Origin: Mycobacterium sp. NS-7484 | GTDB lineage: Bacteria; Actinomycetota; Actinomycetes; Mycobacteriales; Mycobacteriaceae | Reading direction: 5' to 3' | DNA length: 64,000 nt | Assembly: GCF_001953975.1 (NCBI RefSeq) | Contig: NZ_MBEJ01000018.1 | Coordinates: 142,187-206,186, forward strand | Shown here: positions 44,192-53,521 of the stretch, in pieces | Position numbering within the stretch: position 1 is the stretch's first letter | Layout of the letters: every line of letters begins with the position of its first letter | Position numbers and translations under genes: made by a program | The notes under the pieces: generated by a model | Database searches by the model: none | Seen by the model: the letters and a program-made list of their open reading frames with translations, nothing else | What the model was told of the DNA's origin: nothing

Positions 44192-44849
44192 GAGGTGCGA
44201 CCAGTCCGCTGTCGTAGGCATGGATGATCGCGGCGGCGCGGTCACGAAGGTCGAGTTTGACGAAGATGTGGCCGATGTGGCTCTTGACCGTGAGCCCGGA
44301 GATGCTCAGCTCGTCGGCGATCTCGGCGTTGGAACGTCCCTTGGCGATCAGTGTCAGCACATCGAGTTCGCGAGCCGTGAGATCACCGACAGCGGCGGCA
44401 CGACGGGGCTCGGCCGATTTGCGGTAGGTGCTGAGCACCCGGGCGGTCACTGCCGGGTCGAGGTAGCTGTCCCCGTGGGCCACCGCACGCACCGCCCGGA
44501 TCAACTCCTCGGCCGAGGAGTCCTTGAGAACGAATCCGCTGGCTCCGGCGCGGAGGGCACCCGAGAGCAACTCGTCGTCGTTGAACGTGGTCAGTGCCAG
44601 CACCGGAGGCCCGCCGGCCGCGGTCAGTTGGCGGGTGGCCTCGATCCCGTCGACCCGTTTCATCCGCAGATCCATCACCACGACGTCGGGGCGATGCGCA
44701 GCGACGGCATCGGCCACCTCGTCACCGTCGGCACACTCCGCAACGATCATGAAGCCGTCTTTGCGCCGCAGGATACGGCGCAGACCGGAGCGCACCAGGT
44801 CCTGATCGTCGACCAGCAGTACGGCGACGTCGGTGGCCGGGCCCGTCAT
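44187..44849 (-). CDS. NarL/FixJ-type response regulator
   Basis: A 220-residue regulator. The receiver has LLVDDQDLVRSGLRRIL (acidic pair), VVVMDLRMKRVDGIEA with the phosphoacceptor Asp, and LALTTFNDDELL. The C-terminal LuxR-type HTH is LTARELDVLTLIAKGRSNAEIADELSISGLTVKSHIGHIF, here residues ~155-195. The ATG at 44849 overlaps the kinase stop by 4 nt, and the pair forms a two-component system. Confidence 0.93.
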   Translation of the reverse strand: MTGPATDVAVLLVDDQDLVRSGLRRILRRKDGFMIVAECADGDEVADAVAAHRPDVVVMDLRMKRVDGIEATRQLTAAGGPPVLALTTFNDDELLSGALRAGASGFVLKDSSAEELIRAVRAVAHGDSYLDPAVTARVLSTYRKSAEPRRAAAVGDLTARELDVLTLIAKGRSNAEIADELSISGLTVKSHIGHIFVKLDLRDRAAAIIHAYDSGLVAPQ

Positions 44850-46144
44850 GACCCGAAGGGGCACCCGCGAGGTGCCTGATCGGTGTCGTCCAACGGGATG
44901 TTCGTGCGCACCGACCATCCGTCGTCGTCGGGTCCGACGCTGATGATGCCCCCGAGAAGTTCGACGCGTTGGCGCATACCGCGTACGCCGCGGCCTTCCC
45001 TGCCGGACCCGCGATGTCCGGCGTGGGCGGGCACCGGGAGCCGGTTGGTGACGGTCAGTGCCACCGACGTGCGTGAAATCCGCAGGAGCACAGAGGCTTC
45101 TGTGTCGTGCGCGTGTTTGGCGATGTTGGCCAGTGATTCCTGGGCGATGCGGTACAACGCCAGGCCGACGGCGGGCGAGATGGTGTCGGTGCGGCCGGCG
45201 GCCTCGTGCCGGACGTTCAAGCCCGCGCGCACGAAATCGTTCACGAGCTCGGCGATGTCGTCGACGCCAGGTTCGGGCGCCATGCTCATCGGGGCGCCGT
45301 CGAGCAGTCCGACCGTGCGGCGGATATCGGCCATCGCTTGGCGGCCCAACCGTTCGGCCTGTTCCAACGCCTCGACGGCGTCGTCGACGTCGCGGTCCTG
45401 TTGCAGGCCGCGCCGCGCGCCGGTGACGTGCAGCAGGGTCACGCTGAGCGAATGTGCAATGACGTCGTGCACCTCCCGGGCGATCCGTCGGCGTTCGTCG
45501 GCCGCGGCGTGCCGGGCCAACGCGTTCTGCGACTCCTGCTGTTGCCGCATGAGTTGCTGTTGGGTGTGGACGAGATAGCCGACCAGCCAACCCATCCCGA
45601 GGATTCCGAGGTAGAGCGGCAGGGCGTCGAGACGGTGCTGTGCTGCGGCGGTCAACAGCAGGGCGGCCGCCGACAGTGACGCCAGAAATCCGCCCCAGAT
45701 CCCGGTCAGCGAAGCGACCTCACCGACCATAAGTACGGCGATCAGGGGTGCGAAGTCATTGGCGATCGGGGTGGCGGTGCCGAACAACAACACCGCCGCG
45801 CCGGCGGACCACGTGGCCCACACGATCGGCGCCTTGAATTCGATGCCGGAGAGGTAGAACAACGCGAACGGGGCGACGCAGACCGCCAAGGCCAACAGAC
45901 CCGTGGGAGCGTCTGCCGCGGGCCGCTGCAGCATCGCGACCACGCCGACCCCGATCACCGTGGCATCGAACGACAACACGATGGCCCAGTTGTAGCCCAC
46001 CGGCAGGGCCTCACCCCGCCGGCGTGCGTGCGCCCGCATGCCGCGTGCGATGCCCCCGAGCATGGTGTGATCGTAGAAGGTCAAGCCGCTGCCGCGCGTC
46101 CTACCAGGGTCGGATTTTCCGGGATAGGTCTTCAGAGTCGCCAC
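44846..46144 (-). CDS. sensor histidine kinase (HisKA_3 type)
   Basis: About 432 residues from GTG 46144; ATG 46063 (MLGGIARGM) is an alternative. Five or six membrane segments come first (e.g. YNWAIVLSFDATVIGVGVVAM, FLASLSAAALLLTAA). The dimerisation domain has ERRRIAREVHDVIAHSLSV with the phosphorylated His. The ATPase region has LYRIAQESLANIAKHAH and GRGVRGMRQRVELLGG. The signal is unknown. It is partner to the downstream response regulator. Confidence 0.92.
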   Translation of the reverse strand: MATLKTYPGKSDPGRTRGSGLTFYDHTMLGGIARGMRAHARRRGEALPVGYNWAIVLSFDATVIGVGVVAMLQRPAADAPTGLLALAVCVAPFALFYLSGIEFKAPIVWATWSAGAAVLLFGTATPIANDFAPLIAVLMVGEVASLTGIWGGFLASLSAAALLLTAAAQHRLDALPLYLGILGMGWLVGYLVHTQQQLMRQQQESQNALARHAAADERRRIAREVHDVIAHSLSVTLLHVTGARRGLQQDRDVDDAVEALEQAERLGRQAMADIRRTVGLLDGAPMSMAPEPGVDDIAELVNDFVRAGLNVRHEAAGRTDTISPAVGLALYRIAQESLANIAKHAHDTEASVLLRISRTSVALTVTNRLPVPAHAGHRGSGREGRGVRGMRQRVELLGGIISVGPDDDGWSVRTNIPLDDTDQAPRGCPFGS

Positions 46145-46374
46145 ATCTCACGTGCCATCGCGGCGTCCTCGACGAAGCCTTCCCGCAACGGTGGGTAGTA
46201 CGGTCGCTTCCACTGTGGACGCGGCGCGGCCGCCAGGGCGACGCGTATGGCGGCGATCATGCGCCGCCACACGGCCGGCCGGGCGACGACGGCGTCGTTC
46301 ACGGTCCATCCACGGGCGACGCCTGTCATCGAATTCGCTATCGAGATAGCTGGGGAACGCTGTGCTCGTGTCAT
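46132..46374 (-). CDS. hypothetical 80-aa protein upstream of the kinase
   Basis: MTRAQRSPAISIANSMTGVA, then RPAVWRRMIAAIRVALAAAP and REGFVEDAAMAREMWRL. Basic, with two short helices and a Pro/Tyr stretch. Its stop overlaps the kinase GTG by 13 nt, so it could lead the operon. No family recognised; moderately likely to be real. Confidence 0.45.
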   Translation of the reverse strand: MTRAQRSPAISIANSMTGVARGWTVNDAVVARPAVWRRMIAAIRVALAAAPRPQWKRPYYPPLREGFVEDAAMAREMWRL

Positions 46375-46501
46375 GGCTCGACGCTACGAAGCATGCAGGT
46401 CAGCCCACATCGCGCTGCGCTCTGATCTTGACCTACGACCGTGGTAGGAGAACTGCACCGACCACGGGACCAAGCGAGCGCGGCGAGATTACGATTGCCT
46501 C

Positions 46502-47368
46502 GTGCAGATCGACGGCCAGCAGCTGGCTGCCTTCGCCGCCGTGGTCGAGCTGGGTAGTTTCGACGCGGCCGCCCAGCGGCTGCATGTGACGCCCTCGGCG
46601 GTCAGTCAACGCATCAAGGCCCTCGAGCAACGCGTCGGTCAGGTGCTCGTGGTGCGCGAAAAGCCTTGTTCTGCAACACCTTCCGGTGTCCCACTGCTGC
46701 GGCTGGCGGCGCAGACGACGTTGCTGGAGGCCGAGGCCCTGGCGGAGATGGGCGGCGGACCGGCGCACTTGACCCGGATCGCGCTGGCCGTCAATGCCGA
46801 TTCGATGGCGACATGGTTCACCGGGGTGTTCGTCGAGGCCGGCGAATTCCTGTTCGACATCAGGATCGAGGATCAAGACCTTTCGGCGCGCCTGCTGCGG
46901 GAGGGCGTGGTGATGGGCGCGGTCACCACCGAACGCAACCCGGTGCCGGGCTGCCGCGTACATCCGCTGGGTGCGATGCGCTACGTGCCGGTGGCCAGTG
47001 CGGAGTATGTCCAGCGCCATCTGCCCGCCGGCTTCACCCGCGAGGCCGTGTCGGCGGCACCGTCGCTGGCCTGGAACCGAGATGATGCGCTACAGGATCG
47101 ATTGGTGCGCAAGGTCTTTCGCAAGGACATTCTCAGGCCCACGCATTACATTCCGACTGCGGAGGGATTCGGTGCCGCGGTGCGGGCGGGTCTGGGCTGG
47201 GGAATGTACCCCGAGGAACTCGTCGACGACGCGTTCGTCCGGATCACCGACCAGTTTCTGGACGTGCCGCTGTACTGGCAGTGCTGGAAACTGGACAGCC
47301 CGATGGTCGAGGTGATCACGGCTGCGGTGCGCACGGCGGCAGTCGGGCTGCGTGGCCGGCCGAGGTGA
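46502..47368 (+). CDS. lysG: LysR-type regulator of the LysG/ArgP group
   Basis: A 288-residue LysR regulator. The N-terminal IDGQQLAAFAAVVELGSFDAAAQRL and TPSAVSQRIKALEQRVGQVLVVR is specific to the LysG/ArgP/IciA group, which controls lysine/arginine exporters. GTG 46502 lies 6 nt after a TACGAT -10 (46490-46495), so leaderless. The gene is usually divergent from lysE, but here lysE is 34 kb away at 12.7 kb and still has a LysR box, so the link has probably been broken by rearrangement (inference). Confidence 0.9.
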   Translation: MQIDGQQLAAFAAVVELGSFDAAAQRLHVTPSAVSQRIKALEQRVGQVLVVREKPCSATPSGVPLLRLAAQTTLLEAEALAEMGGGPAHLTRIALAVNADSMATWFTGVFVEAGEFLFDIRIEDQDLSARLLREGVVMGAVTTERNPVPGCRVHPLGAMRYVPVASAEYVQRHLPAGFTREAVSAAPSLAWNRDDALQDRLVRKVFRKDILRPTHYIPTAEGFGAAVRAGLGWGMYPEELVDDAFVRITDQFLDVPLYWQCWKLDSPMVEVITAAVRTAAVGLRGRPR

Positions 47369-47380
47369 GGTGGACGGGGC

Positions 47381-47962
47381 TCAGTGCACCAGCGGCGCCA
47401 GATGCAGGCGCGCGTAGGCGCGAACCGCCGCGTCGTCGTTGACGTCAAGCACCGGCGAGGGCACCTGGGCCAGTGAGCAGGCCAGGCGGATGTGCAGTTC
47501 GGCCACGGCGAGCAACTCGTCATCGGGCATGGTGGCGCCGGCCGCCCGAAGCGCCTTCGCCATCGCGGTCGAGGCATGGCGCAGAAACACCTCGGCCTCG
47601 TGGTACGCGCCGGCCACCGCGGTGAAGTCGGTGTCCAGCCGCAGGAATCGGCGCATCAACGGCTCGGTGGTCAGAAGCCGCACGCCCTCGCAGAAGGCGG
47701 CGACGGCGGCCTCGCCGGCACCGGAATCGATTGCGACCGTGCGTAACCGGTCCATCGCCAGCTCGAAGGTGCGCCGGCCGAGTTCGGTGATCAAGGCATC
47801 GCGGGTGGGGAAGCGGCGGTAGAGCGTGCGGCGACTGACCCCGGCCTGTTTGGCGATGACATCGAGGCTGGCGCGGCCCAACCCGACGAGCGACACCTCC
47901 TCGGCGGCGGCCTTGAGGATGGCGTCTTCCTGTTCGGACTGGCTGGCGTTGCTGCGCGGCAT
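47381..47962 (-). CDS. TetR-family regulator
   Basis: A 193-residue regulator beginning MPRSNASQSEQEDAILKAAA; HTH in ASLDVIAKQAGVSRRTLYRRFPT. It is upstream-adjacent on the same strand to an MpaB-type oxygenase, with 13 nt between them, so they are probably one operon with the oxygenase transcribed first. The convergent lysG gene lies 12 nt away on the other side. The ligand is unknown. Confidence 0.88.
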   Translation of the reverse strand: MPRSNASQSEQEDAILKAAAEEVSLVGLGRASLDVIAKQAGVSRRTLYRRFPTRDALITELGRRTFELAMDRLRTVAIDSGAGEAAVAAFCEGVRLLTTEPLMRRFLRLDTDFTAVAGAYHEAEVFLRHASTAMAKALRAAGATMPDDELLAVAELHIRLACSLAQVPSPVLDVNDDAAVRAYARLHLAPLVH

Positions 47963-47975
47963 CGATACCAGTGTG

Positions 47976-48920
47976 TCAGCCCGCTGCCGGGCAGCCCAGC
48001 GGTGCGAAGGAATCCAGACCCACCGACCGGTGCAGGCGCACCAGCTTCTCGTACTGCAGCCGGTTGTAGGCCAGCGGCACCAGCAGGAGCCGGTCGGGCA
48101 GGACCCGCCAGGCCAGTTGGAGTACCCGGGTGTACACGGCGAACTCGCGGTCGTGGCGTGATTGCCAGCGGAATCCGGTGAGCTCGCGCACCCCGGGATG
48201 CATGATTCCGAACGAGCACACCTTGATCACCCGGCCGGCGAGTGGCCGAACCACCATCCAGGACGGCGTGAGCGCTATCCGCACGGGCCCGGGCAGCAGC
48301 AGCGTGGGTAACGGCAACCGGGTGAGCCCGTCGGTCACCCGGGTCAGAAACTCGTTGCCCGACAACTGGTTTTCGACCATGTCGTCGTAGTAGCGGGTGG
48401 CCTCGGCATAGGTCTGCGGCAGCTTGGCCGAGGCGCCCGGGAGCTCGAGGGCGCGAAAGGCTTCGAGCAGTTGGGCGTAGGCCGCCTCGTGCTCGGCATC
48501 GTTCATCGTGATGCCCGTGGCCGGGGTGAACGAGCGTAGAACGACGAAGATTCCGCTGATCGCAATCCAGTTCCACAGCTGCGGATTCAGCGCGCTGTAG
48601 CGGACGTCGGCGAAATCGTCCTTGCCGTGCCCGCGGACATCGCGGTGCATGGTCTGTAGCCGGCGGCCTTCGGCGGCGCGGTCCTCGGCGTCACCCCAGA
48701 TGGCCAGGAATGCCGAGAATCCACTGCGCACACCGCGATCCAGGAAATTACGTTCGAAGCGACCGCTGCGGTCGACCGCCGCGGCCACCGGAACCAAGGC
48801 CACTTCGTCGAACGCCGCGGCACCGAAGGCGCCGCCCAGGATGCTGCCCGAGTGCCTGCGGAAATCAGCGAGCACTTCCGGGCGTACCACGTCTGTGTCG
48901 GCCACGCTGCCAATAGACAT
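47976..48920 (-). CDS. MpaB/DUF2236-type oxygenase family protein
   Basis: A 314-residue DUF2236 protein. The ATG at 48920 (MSIGSVADTD) is used as it lies 7 nt after a TAGACT -10 with a perfect TTGACA 16 nt upstream. Features include ADVRYSALNPQLWNWIAISGIFVVLRSF and EATRYYDDMVENQLSG, typical of the family. It is followed by its TetR gene. It is the second DUF2236 gene in the window (first at 35.6 kb). The substrate is not known. Confidence 0.85.
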   Translation of the reverse strand: MSIGSVADTDVVRPEVLADFRRHSGSILGGAFGAAAFDEVALVPVAAAVDRSGRFERNFLDRGVRSGFSAFLAIWGDAEDRAAEGRRLQTMHRDVRGHGKDDFADVRYSALNPQLWNWIAISGIFVVLRSFTPATGITMNDAEHEAAYAQLLEAFRALELPGASAKLPQTYAEATRYYDDMVENQLSGNEFLTRVTDGLTRLPLPTLLLPGPVRIALTPSWMVVRPLAGRVIKVCSFGIMHPGVRELTGFRWQSRHDREFAVYTRVLQLAWRVLPDRLLLVPLAYNRLQYEKLVRLHRSVGLDSFAPLGCPAAG

Positions 48921-48927
48921 GGCACAA

Positions 48928-48955
48928 AGTCTAGTTATCCGTGCCAATGTGTCAA
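48928..48955 (-). promoter_or_regulatory. strong promoter with flanking inverted repeat
   Basis: The minus-strand TTGACA (48955-48950), 16-nt spacer, TAGACT (48933-48928). TGGCAC at 48920-48925 and GTGCCA at 48941-48946 (plus strand) form a 6-bp inverted repeat with a 15-nt spacer that encloses the -10. The TetR of the same operon is the obvious candidate binder. Confidence 0.6.
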
Positions 48956-49000
48956 TGGTGTACGGCGAAGGCGTCGTCGGCAGTTGGTACCGTCGCGCCC

Positions 49001-49489
49001 ATGGCGAACCGGACACATCGATACGAGGCCGTGGTCACCTGGACCGGTAACACGGGGTCGGGGACTAGTGGCTACCGCGACTATGCGCGCGACCACGACG
49101 TGACGGGTGTGGAGGCCGGCAAGCCGGTGATCGCGGGCAGCGCCGATCCGGCTTTTCGCGGCGATCCGAAACGCTGGAACCCCGAGGAGTTGCTCGTGGT
49201 CAGCCTGTCGCAGTGCCACATGCTGTGGTACCTCGCGCTGTGTGCCCGCGATGGCATCACCGTGACCGCCTACAGTGATCGGCCGTCGGGAACGATGAGC
49301 GAGAACGCCGAGGGCAGTGGCGTTTTCACCGACGTCACGTTACGGCCGGAGGTGACCATCACCGACTCGGAGCGGGTCGACGACGCCGTCGGGCTCCATC
49401 ACGAAGCCCACCGGATGTGTTTCATCGCCAACTCGGTGAACTTCCCGGTGAGTGCGGAACCGACCGTGACGGCACCGAACGGCGCGTGA
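49001..49489 (+). CDS. OsmC-family peroxiredoxin-like protein
   Basis: A 162-residue OsmC-family protein. ATG 49001 lies 7 nt after a TACCGT -10 (48988-48993), leaderless. LSQCHMLWYLALCARDGI has the first redox Cys at the usual site, and HHEAHRMCFIANSVNFPV has the second. Family members detoxify organic hydroperoxides by a dithiol mechanism. It is divergent from the MpaB operon. An OhrR-like regulator at 43 kb could be linked (inference). Confidence 0.88.
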   Translation: MANRTHRYEAVVTWTGNTGSGTSGYRDYARDHDVTGVEAGKPVIAGSADPAFRGDPKRWNPEELLVVSLSQCHMLWYLALCARDGITVTAYSDRPSGTMSENAEGSGVFTDVTLRPEVTITDSERVDDAVGLHHEAHRMCFIANSVNFPVSAEPTVTAPNGA

Positions 49490-49505
49490 ACGATGCGTCG
49501 ACCGC

Positions 49506-50021
49506 TCAGATGTCGCCGAACGGTGCGGCGTAACGAATGACCCCTGCGGGGATCGCACTTCCGTCGAGCGCGAGCACCATGAGCGCATCGTCGGGAACCT
49601 CGCTGCGCATCGCGACCCCGTGGAGCGAGGCCCGGGTGAACCCGAACCTCGGGTAGTAGGCCGCGTGCCCCAGGACGGTGACGAAGCGTTCACCCCGTTG
49701 CCTGGCCGCGTCGAGAACCGCACCGATGGCTGCGGAGCCGGCCCCGGAGCGCTGATACTCCGGCAATACTGCGCACGGCCCGAGGCACAGCGCGGCGGTG
49801 TCGCCGATGTGGCACCGGGTGAGCAACGCGTAGCCCGTCGGATCACCGTCCCCGGCCGTGGCAAGCATCGACAGTCCGTCGATCCAGCCGGGATCGGTGC
49901 GGAGAGTGTCGACGAGGTCGGCCTCCTCCGCGGTCTCGAACGCGGCCAGATTGATCCGGCGGACGGCCGGAATATCCGACTCTGTTTCGGGGTGGGTGAG
50001 CCAGTTCAGATGTGTAGTCAT
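49506..50021 (-). CDS. GNAT-family N-acetyltransferase
   Basis: A 171-residue GNAT protein from ATG 50021; an in-frame GTG at 50066 that overlaps the NAD-GDH stop (GTGA) is equally possible. The acetyl-CoA loop is AVLPEYQRSGAGSAAIG, and VTVLGHAAYYPRFGFTRAS is the usual C-terminal strand. The acceptor is unknown. Coupling with the glutamate dehydrogenase gene suggests joint expression. Confidence 0.85.
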   Translation of the reverse strand: MTTHLNWLTHPETESDIPAVRRINLAAFETAEEADLVDTLRTDPGWIDGLSMLATAGDGDPTGYALLTRCHIGDTAALCLGPCAVLPEYQRSGAGSAAIGAVLDAARQRGERFVTVLGHAAYYPRFGFTRASLHGVAMRSEVPDDALMVLALDGSAIPAGVIRYAAPFGDI

Positions 50022-50062
50022 GTCGGCATCCAGTCTGACGTCACCGCCGGCGGATGGCCAGG

Positions 50063-53000
50063 TCACCGATGCAGCCGACGCAGTTGCGCCGTGGCCACCG
50101 ACAGCGCCGCGAGATCGGGTTCGTCGGTATCGAGGAACTCGTCCAACGTCCGCTTGGCCCGGTCCAGCCGCGGTCGATGGCAGGCCTCGAAGTCCGAGAT
50201 GCGTTCTGCCGCACTGCCGTCGTCGCCCAGGCGGGTGACGTCGATCGTGAGATCGCGCAGCGAGCGGTAGAGATCCTCACGCAGCGCGAGCCGCGCCAGC
50301 GCATGCCAGCGGCCGCCGCGGGGCAGTGAGGACACCGCCAGCAACAGCCGGTCCACACCGAGCCGGTCGGACAGTTCGAAGTAGATCTCGGCGAGTGCGC
50401 CCGCGTTCTGACCGTGCAGATGCGCACCTTCGATGATGTCGAGAAGGCTGAAGTAGTAAAGGGATTCGCTGATCCGCTGCGCAACATGTACCGGGACTCC
50501 GCCGGCGACCAGATCGCCGTACGCCTCGGTGACGGTCTCCCGTTCCTGGCCACGCAACATCGATCCGAGCCGGCTTTGCAGCATGGCCACCTCGTCGGCG
50601 AATCGGCCGATCTCCTGCTCGACGTCGAGCGGTTGCGGCCGGTTGAGGACAAACCATCGCGTGGCCCGGTCGAGCAGACGGCGGCCCTCGATGACGAGGG
50701 TGTTGGTCAATGCCGGCGGCAGATCGGCGGCGTAGATGTCCGACCACAATGAGTCCAGGTCGAACACCTCGGACACCACTGCGTGGGCCCGCACGATGTC
50801 GCCCGCTGTAGCGCCGGTCTCCTCGACGAGGCGGAAGGCGAACGTCATACCCGAGGTGGCCAGGACGCGGTTGACGACCGCGGTGGTGACGATCTCCTGG
50901 CGCAGCGGATGTTCGGGTAGCGGCTCGCCGAGTTGATATCGCAACGTCGGTGGGAAGTAACGGGTGAGCGACGCGACGAAGTAGGGATCGTCGAACTTCT
51001 CTCCGATGAGCAGCTGCGCTTTGAGGTCGAGTTTGACGTGAGCCATCAGGGTGGCCAACTGCGGTGCGGTCAAACCCTGACCGGCCTTGGCCAGACCGGC
51101 GAATTCCTCTGCGCTGGGCAGATTCTCGCGCGACCGGTGCAACCCCCGCCGTGTTTCCAGGTCAGCCGTCATCCTGGCGTGCACGTCGACCATCTGGCCC
51201 GCATTCGAGCGGGCATCGCTGAGCAGACGGTTGTGGGCCGTGTTGTTGGCCAGGACGAGCTCGGCGACCTCGTCCGTCATGTCGGCCAGCAGGCGGTTGC
51301 GCGCGGTGGCGGTGATGATCTCGGACCCGACGGCGGTGTCCAGGAGGATCTTGATGTTGACCTCGTGATCGGAGCAGTCCACCCCGGCCGCGTTGTCGAT
51401 GGCGTCGGTGTTCACCAACCCTCCGCCGCGCGCGAAGGCGATGCGGGCACGTTGGGTGAGGCCGAGGTTTCCACCCTCGACGATCACCCGGGCCCGCACC
51501 TCGTCGGCGTCGACGCGCAGCGAGTCATTGACTTTGTCACCGACCTCGGCGTGCTGTTCGTCGCCGGCTTTGACGTAGGTGCCGATCCCGCCGTTGAACA
51601 GCAGATCCACTGGTGCGCGCAGGATGTGGCTGATCAACTCGGTCGGGGTCAGCCGGATCTTGTCGGAGTTGATACCAAGGGCCGCACGCATCTCCGGTGT
51701 GGTGGCGATGGTCTTGGCGGTCCGCGACCATACCCCGCCACCGGCGCCGATCGCGGCCCGGTCGTAGTCGTCCCACGATGACTGAGGCAGGTCGAACAGC
51801 CGTTGCCGCTCCTTGCGGGCCAGCGCGGTGTCCGGCGCCGGGTCGACGAAGATGTGGCGATGATCGAAGGCGGCCACCAGGCGTAGCCCGGCGCGGAGAA
51901 GCATGCCGTTTCCGAACACATCACCGCTCATGTCACCGATTCCGACCGCGGTGAACTCGTCGGTGTTCGGGTCGATACCGAGTTCGGCGAGGTGACTGTC
52001 GCCGCTGACCCAGGCGCCCCGGGCGGTGATGCCCATCGCCTTGTGGTCATAGCCGGCGGAGCCGCCGGAGGCGAACGCGTCGCCCATCCAGTACCCGCGA
52101 TCGAGCGCCACCGCGTTGGCCGAATCCGAGAACGTGGCCGTGCCCTTGTCTGCGGCCACCACCAGATACGGGTCAGATCCGTCGTGGCACACGACGCCAC
52201 CGAAGCGCGGTCGATCATTGGAGCCGACGTCTGGGTCCTTGTCGACGACGTCCAACAGCGCGCCGATGAACTGCCGGTAACACCGCAGCCCCTGGACTCG
52301 GGGCGATTCGCCATCCGCCGTGGGGCGGGACTTGACGACGAACACGCCTTTGGCGCCGGCGGGCACGATCATGGCGTTCTTCACCGCCTGGGCTTTGACC
52401 AGGCCCAGCACTTCGGTGCGATAGTCATCGTGCCGGTCCGACCAGCGCAGGCCGCCACGGGCGACCAGCCCGAAGCGAAGGTGTAATCCCTCGAAATCCG
52501 GTGAGTAGGCGAAGATCTCGGAAACCGGACGAGGCGCCGGCAGCTCGTCGATCATCTGGGCCTGAAATTTGTGCACCAGATAGGGCATCGTGACCGACAG
52601 CACGTCGGGCGCGAAGGCATTCGTGCGCACGGTGGCCTCGATCAGGTTGCGATACGCGCGCAGGACCCGATCGGCGTCGATGTGCAGCACCTGGTCGATC
52701 TCGGTGACGACGCGCTGCTCGGCCCCGGCTATCCGGGCCTGGCGCGCAGGGCTGTCGGCGGGCTGCTCGGTGCGGTCGAACCGGGCCTCGAACAGCGCCA
52801 GCAACGCGCGGGCGGCCTCCGGGTTGTCCAACAGCACCCGCTGGATCCGAGCCTGACCGTAGGGCAATGGCAGCTGCCGTAGATAGCGGCTGTAGCTGCG
52901 CAGCACGCAGACCTGCCGCCAACTCAACGCGGCGCGCAGAATCAGTGCGTTGAACCCGTCGGATTCGATGCGGCCGGCCCAGATCGCCTGGAACGTCTCG

Positions 53001-53434
53001 CGGATGCGGTCGAGCGTGCCGTCGTGTGGCTGCGCCAGCGCGTCGGCGACGTCGGGCCCGGGCTGCAGCACCAGGTGGTAGACGTGGCACACCTGTCCGT
53101 CCGGTCGCGTCCAGATGTCGGCCTGTTCTTCGAGCACCTCCAGGTCCATGCTCTGCAGCGCGGGCAGCATCCGGCGCAGCGGAATGGGGGTGACCGCGGC
53201 GAGGGCGAAGCGCAGTCGGCTGTCACCGGTGCCGGCTCGGTCGAGGTTCACCGCGATCGCATCGCCGGCCAACTCGTCAAGCGCCTTGGTGTCGAGCAAC
53301 CGGCTGGGTATCACGACCCCGGCCTGTTGTCGGTCTTGAATCTGCGGCTCAATGGGGTTGGCGCGCAACGAGTCCACGGTTCTGTCCAATCGTCGTTGAT
53401 CGATGCCGTCGGTTGCGTACGACGGATGGACCAA
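50063..53434 (-). CDS. gdh: NAD-glutamate dehydrogenase, short large-subunit form (~1120 aa)
   Basis: A protein of up to 1123 residues from the large NAD-GDH family, converting glutamate to 2-oxoglutarate and ammonia. Catalytic-core signatures are FGLVARGGLRWSDRHDDYRTEVLGL, LVKAQAVKNAMIVPAGAKGVFVVK, and GGNLGLTQRARIAFA. Usual L_180 enzymes have ~1600 residues; about 480 N-terminal residues with ACT-like domains are missing here, as in the shorter ~115-kDa class. The TTG at 53434 opens the frame; a later GTG at ~53380 could also be used. The promoter was not found. Confidence 0.85.
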   Translation of the reverse strand: MVHPSYATDGIDQRRLDRTVDSLRANPIEPQIQDRQQAGVVIPSRLLDTKALDELAGDAIAVNLDRAGTGDSRLRFALAAVTPIPLRRMLPALQSMDLEVLEEQADIWTRPDGQVCHVYHLVLQPGPDVADALAQPHDGTLDRIRETFQAIWAGRIESDGFNALILRAALSWRQVCVLRSYSRYLRQLPLPYGQARIQRVLLDNPEAARALLALFEARFDRTEQPADSPARQARIAGAEQRVVTEIDQVLHIDADRVLRAYRNLIEATVRTNAFAPDVLSVTMPYLVHKFQAQMIDELPAPRPVSEIFAYSPDFEGLHLRFGLVARGGLRWSDRHDDYRTEVLGLVKAQAVKNAMIVPAGAKGVFVVKSRPTADGESPRVQGLRCYRQFIGALLDVVDKDPDVGSNDRPRFGGVVCHDGSDPYLVVAADKGTATFSDSANAVALDRGYWMGDAFASGGSAGYDHKAMGITARGAWVSGDSHLAELGIDPNTDEFTAVGIGDMSGDVFGNGMLLRAGLRLVAAFDHRHIFVDPAPDTALARKERQRLFDLPQSSWDDYDRAAIGAGGGVWSRTAKTIATTPEMRAALGINSDKIRLTPTELISHILRAPVDLLFNGGIGTYVKAGDEQHAEVGDKVNDSLRVDADEVRARVIVEGGNLGLTQRARIAFARGGGLVNTDAIDNAAGVDCSDHEVNIKILLDTAVGSEIITATARNRLLADMTDEVAELVLANNTAHNRLLSDARSNAGQMVDVHARMTADLETRRGLHRSRENLPSAEEFAGLAKAGQGLTAPQLATLMAHVKLDLKAQLLIGEKFDDPYFVASLTRYFPPTLRYQLGEPLPEHPLRQEIVTTAVVNRVLATSGMTFAFRLVEETGATAGDIVRAHAVVSEVFDLDSLWSDIYAADLPPALTNTLVIEGRRLLDRATRWFVLNRPQPLDVEQEIGRFADEVAMLQSRLGSMLRGQERETVTEAYGDLVAGGVPVHVAQRISESLYYFSLLDIIEGAHLHGQNAGALAEIYFELSDRLGVDRLLLAVSSLPRGGRWHALARLALREDLYRSLRDLTIDVTRLGDDGSAAERISDFEACHRPRLDRAKRTLDEFLDTDEPDLAALSVATAQLRRLHR

Positions 53435-53521
53435 TCCTGAGGCGTGGAGAACCGCTACGAGCCGTGCAGAGTGTCAGTGAAACGAGGCTCGTCGTTACAT
53501 TGTGTCGGCCGGTGGCGGCGC

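Noticed and set aside
44850..45590. An extension of the response-regulator frame through the histidine kinase gene.
   Set aside because: It is Arg/Pro-rich shadow text in the wrong frame of the kinase gene; the receiver domain starts at 44849.
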